The notes under the pieces: model-generated
What the model saw: only the letters and a program-made list of their open reading frames with translations
Told to the model about the DNA's origin: nothing
Database searches by the model: none
Shown here: positions 60,715 through 64,000 of the stretch, one piece after another
How positions within the stretch are numbered: the stretch's first letter is position 1
Layout of the letters: each line of letters opens with the position of its first letter
NCBI RefSeq assembly: GCF_900115635.1
Contig: NZ_FOXE01000016.1
Span: forward strand, 1-64,000
Length of the DNA stretch: 64,000 nt
Direction of reading: 5' to 3'
DNA from: Oscillibacter sp. PC13
GTDB taxonomy: Bacteria; Bacillota; Clostridia; Oscillospirales; Oscillospiraceae
Translations under genes and position numbers: made by a program

Positions 60715-61923
60715 ATGGCAAAGCGAAGACCATCCGGTGACGGCATGGTACGCAAGCGGGACGATGGCCGTTGGGAAGGCCGCATCGTAGTCGGTCACAA
60801 GGAGAACGGCGACTCCATCTTCCGATACATCTCCGCACCAACACAAAAAGAACTGTCCGCCAAGCTGCGGCAGCTCACCGAATCCTACAAAGGCGTTGAT
60901 CTGACCGAAGAAAGCAATATGACCCTCTCGGTCTGGCTGGACAAATGGCTGGATGAGTACATGGCCGCCACGCTTCGTCCTTCCACCCTGAACGGCTATC
61001 GCCGTTCTCTGGAACTTCATGTCAAACCCTATCTCGGAAACAAAGCCCTTACTAAAATCACTGCCGCAGACCTGCGGTCACTCTACCGCACCTTACAGGA
61101 AACCGGGCGAGTACAGCCAAGAGAGGGCCAGTCCCCCGGTCTTTCCGGCAGAACGGTCCACGGCATTCACACTACCCTGCACCACGCTCTGAAAACGGCA
61201 ATGGAGCAGAACCTCATCCCCAATAACCCTGCCGCAGAAGTTGACCCACCCAAATTTACTGGTGCTCCCATGAAGATCCTGACCGAAGCACAGTTGGAGT
61301 CTTTCATGAGGGCCATCGAAAAGGATGAATTCTGGCACGATCTCTTCTACACTGCGGTGACAACCGGACTGCGGCGTGGTGAGATCTGCGCACTTCGGTG
61401 GGAGGATTTTGATGCGAAACAGGGGACGCTCCATGTACGGCGCACCCTCCACAAAGAGAAAGGCAGGCCATACACCACAGGTGATACCAAAACCTACGCG
61501 GGAACACGGAAGATCGTCCTGCCACCCAGCACGGCACAACTCTTGCGGGAGCGAAAGGAAGCGGCGCTGGCCGAATGGGTATTCCCTAATCCCTTTAAAC
61601 TGGATCAGCCTATTTCCCCCAGCACAGCATACAACCGTCTGAAAGCACTACTAAAAGAAGCAAGACTGCCCAACATCAGATTTCATGATATTCGGCACAC
61701 CTTCGCCACCCACGCCCTGTCCTCCGGTGTCGATGCCAAAACGCTGGCTGGCATCCTGGGGCACACAAAGGCCAGCTTTACCCTGGACACCTATACGCAC
61801 ACCACCGGCGATATGCAGAAGCGGGCCGCAGAGATCGTCGGTGGATTCCTGACCGACTACCTTGGAGAGGAGATGAAGCCTTGGCAAAACAGCGAAAGCA
61901 TGGCAGCGGAGGCCTCCGCCTGA
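60715..61923 (+). CDS. int: Tyrosine integrase 1
   Basis: 402 residues, with GGAGGTG upstream. N-terminal arm-binding domain (GDGMVRKRDDGRWEGRIVVG), core-binding SAM-like domain and a full catalytic domain: Arg in TTGLRRGEICALRW, HDIRHTFATHALSSGVDAKT with the His-x2-Arg, LGHTKASFTL and the nucleophile Tyr in DTYTHTT. It overlaps integrase 2 by 43 bases in another frame. It would recombine the element at the tRNA-type attachment site. Confidence 0.94.
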   Translation: MAKRRPSGDGMVRKRDDGRWEGRIVVGHKENGDSIFRYISAPTQKELSAKLRQLTESYKGVDLTEESNMTLSVWLDKWLDEYMAATLRPSTLNGYRRSLELHVKPYLGNKALTKITAADLRSLYRTLQETGRVQPREGQSPGLSGRTVHGIHTTLHHALKTAMEQNLIPNNPAAEVDPPKFTGAPMKILTEAQLESFMRAIEKDEFWHDLFYTAVTTGLRRGEICALRWEDFDAKQGTLHVRRTLHKEKGRPYTTGDTKTYAGTRKIVLPPSTAQLLRERKEAALAEWVFPNPFKLDQPISPSTAYNRLKALLKEARLPNIRFHDIRHTFATHALSSGVDAKTLAGILGHTKASFTLDTYTHTTGDMQKRAAEIVGGFLTDYLGEEMKPWQNSESMAAEASA

Positions 61924-63305
61924 GAAGCGACGGACGCTGGGAGGGCCGAATGGTCATCGGCTACGATGACAAAGGACTGCCTAAAACCAAAAATGTGCTG
62001 GCAAAAACGAAGGCCGAATGTGAGAAAAAACTCAAAAATTTGATTGCCGCACAAAAAGAGCCTGACCCGCAGCCACCCCAGCAGACCATGACAGTCGCTC
62101 AATGGCTGGACTTCTGGTATCTGACCTATAAAAAGCCAAACCTTCGCCCCAACACCCAGATGTCCTATGAACGGCGGATCTATCAGCACATTATCCCAAA
62201 TCTGGGTCCCATCCCGCTGAACAAACTCACCACAGGAGATATCCAGCAGTTCTACACCGGGCTCAAGCGAAACGGTCGCCTGCTCCGCCAGGAGCAGTAC
62301 GGCGAGGGTCTTTCCGACCAAACCGTCCGTGGCATCCATACTACTTTCCATGCGGCGCTGGATATGGCAATTTCCGAGAAGATCATCCCCAAAAATCCCT
62401 CCGACTTCTGCCGCCTCCCCTCCGCCAAGGCCAGAGAGATGCAGGTGCTAACTCCGGAGGAGATCCAGCGGCTGCTCATCCAGGCCAAAGAGGACGGTTG
62501 CTTCGAGCTGCTCCTGCTGGAACTATCCACCGGCCTCCGGCGTGGCGAGATCTGCGCCCTCCAATGGGACGATCTGAATTTCAACACCGGAGAGCTTCAT
62601 GTAAAGCGGCAGGTGCATCGGGTCAAGGGCGAGCTGGTGGTATCCGAGCCGAAAACGAAGGCATCTAACCGAAGCGTCATCCTCCCCGCCCCAGTTCTGA
62701 TGGTGCTGAACGACTACAAGAACAGCACAAACTCCGTCTGGATGTTCCCCTCACCTCTGAACAATGACTCACCCAGAGATCCCACCGCTGTCCGCAAGCG
62801 GTTGACCACCATACTGGAACGGGCAAACTGCAAACACGTCAGGTTTCACGATTTACGGCACACCTTTGCCACCGCATCTCTGGAGCACGGCATGGACATC
62901 AAGACGCTCTCCACCATCATCGGTCATGTGTCCACCTCCACAACACTCAATGTCTACGCCCATGTCACGGATGAGATGAGGAAAACCGCAGCGGCCAAAA
63001 TTGACCGTGGGATCGCCAAATCAGAAACTTCCCAGGATATAGACACAACCCCAAGGAAACCTACCCCCTCCACCTTCCAGCCCTACAAAGGCCAGCGCCG
63101 CAAACCCGGCACCGGATGCATCAGCCAGATCAACGAGAATCTATGGGAGGGACGGTACTCCCCCAGGCTCCCCAACGGCAGCCGACTCGCCCGGAATGTC
63201 TACGCACACAGCGAAGAAGAATGTGAGCAGAAGCTGGCGGAACTGATCGTCCAGATGAAAGAGGAGATCGCCGCCCAGCGGCAGCAGCTCCAAACTCCGG
63301 CATGA
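61881..63305 (+). CDS. int: Tyrosine integrase 2 with an extra C-terminal arm-binding-like domain
   Basis: 474 residues from a TTG start at 61881, with GAGGAG eight bases upstream, inside the end of integrase 1. N-terminal arm domain (GSGGLRLRSDGRWEGRMVIG), core domain, catalytic residues STGLRRGEICALQW, HDLRHTFATASLEHG, IGHVSTSTTLNVYAHVT. After residue 390 a further segment (GTGCISQINENLWEGRYSPR ... NVYAHSEEECEQKLAEL) resembles another N-terminal arm-type domain. The gene ends about 170 bases before the tRNA fragment at 63474, the usual position for the integrase of an element. Confidence 0.93.
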   Translation: MAKQRKHGSGGLRLRSDGRWEGRMVIGYDDKGLPKTKNVLAKTKAECEKKLKNLIAAQKEPDPQPPQQTMTVAQWLDFWYLTYKKPNLRPNTQMSYERRIYQHIIPNLGPIPLNKLTTGDIQQFYTGLKRNGRLLRQEQYGEGLSDQTVRGIHTTFHAALDMAISEKIIPKNPSDFCRLPSAKAREMQVLTPEEIQRLLIQAKEDGCFELLLLELSTGLRRGEICALQWDDLNFNTGELHVKRQVHRVKGELVVSEPKTKASNRSVILPAPVLMVLNDYKNSTNSVWMFPSPLNNDSPRDPTAVRKRLTTILERANCKHVRFHDLRHTFATASLEHGMDIKTLSTIIGHVSTSTTLNVYAHVTDEMRKTAAAKIDRGIAKSETSQDIDTTPRKPTPSTFQPYKGQRRKPGTGCISQINENLWEGRYSPRLPNGSRLARNVYAHSEEECEQKLAELIVQMKEEIAAQRQQLQTPA

Positions 63306-63321
63306 GCCACACAAAGAAGAA

Positions 63322-63363
63322 AAGCGGTGTTCCCGACAAGGCATCGGGAACACCGCTCTTTTC
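63322..63363 (+). terminator. Terminator after the integrases
   Basis: AGCGGTGTTCCCGA / TCGGGAACACCGCT with a 7-base loop and TTTT. Confidence 0.9.
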
Positions 63364-63473
63364 TGTCTGTGGTATTCTATGTGGTCAGCGGGAATCCGCA
63401 AAATCATATTCCGCCCAAAAGTTTCTAAAAGCAAAAGAAAACACCCGAAATCCGAAGATTTCAGGTGTTATTC

Positions 63474-63522
63474 TGGAGCTGCTATCCGGATTTGAACCGG
63501 AGACCTCATCCTTACCAAGCGA
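63474..63522 (-). other. tRNA-Thr(GGT)-like 3' fragment: second attachment-site copy
   Basis: Minus strand: loop TTGGTAA, T-arm TCCGG TTCAAAT CCGGA and acceptor end TAGCAGCTCCA. Compared with the copy at 39427 the T-stem differs at both paired positions, so pairing is kept. No tRNA 5' half is present on either side in this window. A hairpin (63437-63470) sits just before it, as at the first copy. Confidence 0.75.
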
Positions 63523-64000
63523 CCCCGGAGATTTTTTCTAACTATTTTTCGTGCTTTATAGCTATATCCACTCCAATCCGCTTGCTTTCCGTCACTCTTT
63601 GAGTACAAGATTTTCGTCTGTTCCGCCACCCTCTGTGGCAGACTGTGTGGTCAAACCGTTGGGAGAGTAGTTTCCGGGGTTTTGACCATTTGCACAAATG
63701 TGGTCAGAGCGCGGTTTTCTGAGCCGCCGCAGTAATGAGCCAGCCTGCTTTTGGTGAGTTACAAAGAAAACACTTTTGCGATGGTGTTAACAATGATGAG
63801 CGCTGTAGAAAATTTTTTAATCCTCATCGCTCGACCAAGCTATGCCCACTTTTGCATCAAAAAGCTGATTGCAACATTCTTTCAAATTAGAAGCAAATCA
63901 ATATACACGATACTAGCTTCAAAAAGTTGAGAGTATAAGGAAATTCTTTAAAAATTTGTTTCACATATTATATCCATTAGTCTTTTCTCTGCACTTTTTT
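63523..64000. other. Left end of a further element, no gene seen
   Basis: After the tRNA fragment the sequence shows scattered similarity to 39476-39610 (for example CTGTGG...TGTGGTCA and CTTTCC segments), as if another related element starts here and runs out of the window. The last 250 bases are AT-rich, with no supported gene. Confidence 0.5.

Noticed and set aside
1-64000. CRISPR arrays
   Set aside because: No regularly spaced identical repeats with unique spacers and no cas genes seen; the repeats found are two- or three-copy elements.

Overview
The window reads as chromosome of an anaerobic Bacillota (Clostridia), most likely an Oscillospirales gut bacterium of the Flavonifractor/Intestinimonas type. 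That is inference from gene content: an Etf, a superoxide reductase, abundant clostridial-type regulators and moderately high GC. No 16S or other marker is present, so genus is not claimed. Coding is dense, with clear AGGAGG-type ribosome binding sites and TAA, TGA and TAG all used as ordinary stops.

Layout. 1-0.8 kb: end of an electron-transfer flavoprotein alpha gene. 1.3-3.6 kb: a LysR regulator and a dead IS630 element. 4.4-12.8 kb: potassium region. kdpF is intact, but kdpA has a nonsense codon and is fused to the tail of kdpB, followed by a headless GH5-SLH gene. trkA/trkH and the kdpD/kdpE sensor pair look intact, so the Kdp pump is lost while its sensor remains. 13-15.7 kb: a TetR regulator with two operator palindromes, a MATE exporter and a nonsense-mutated kinase-like gene. 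15.9-21.8 kb: a CstA transporter, lipoate ligase, and a VTC/DUF4956/carbohydrate-binding lipoprotein cluster whose last gene has an internal deletion. 21.8-22.1 kb: a MITE-like repeat.

22.4-36.9 kb: a minus-strand gene run with a textbook sigma-54 promoter at its head (NSS transporter, accessory subunit, SDR, ProC-like reductase, TauE/SafE, YjiH, 2-oxo-acid dehydrogenase E1a/E1b/E2, SDR, E3, DUF3830), facing a divergently encoded sigma-54 activator. Between them lies a large inverted repeat suited to be the enhancer. The substrate is unknown; lplA at 17.7 kb could supply the lipoyl groups.

39.0-63.5 kb: integrated elements. Two tRNA-Thr-like 3' fragments (39427 and 63474), each just after an integrase gene, suggest tandem accretion at a tRNA locus and delimit a 24-kb element. 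Its left part (39.7-53.4 kb) is a thiol/redox cargo: rhodaneses, thioredoxin, CoA-disulfide-reductase-rhodanese, ferredoxin and a NapH-like protein, SDR, CopA carrying a CopZ-like tail, a secreted MsrA-MsrB lipoprotein, superoxide reductase, a thioredoxin-thioredoxin-reductase fusion, CcdA and a TlpA-like protein. Two paralogous Crp/Fnr regulators lie inside. Six near-identical palindromes of the form GTGAT-N3-ATCAC precede its transcription units, five of them exactly 22 bp and one 23 bp before a -10 box, which is class II activator geometry. Together the genes can be read as an electron path from NADPH through a Trx-TrxR fusion and CcdA to extracytoplasmic TlpA and MsrAB, plus sulfane-sulfur, copper and superoxide handling. 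The right part (53.4-63.3 kb) holds mobilisation genes (MobP-like relaxase with Sel1 repeats, accessory protein, probable oriT), a MATE exporter behind an attenuator-like leader, and two overlapping tyrosine integrases.
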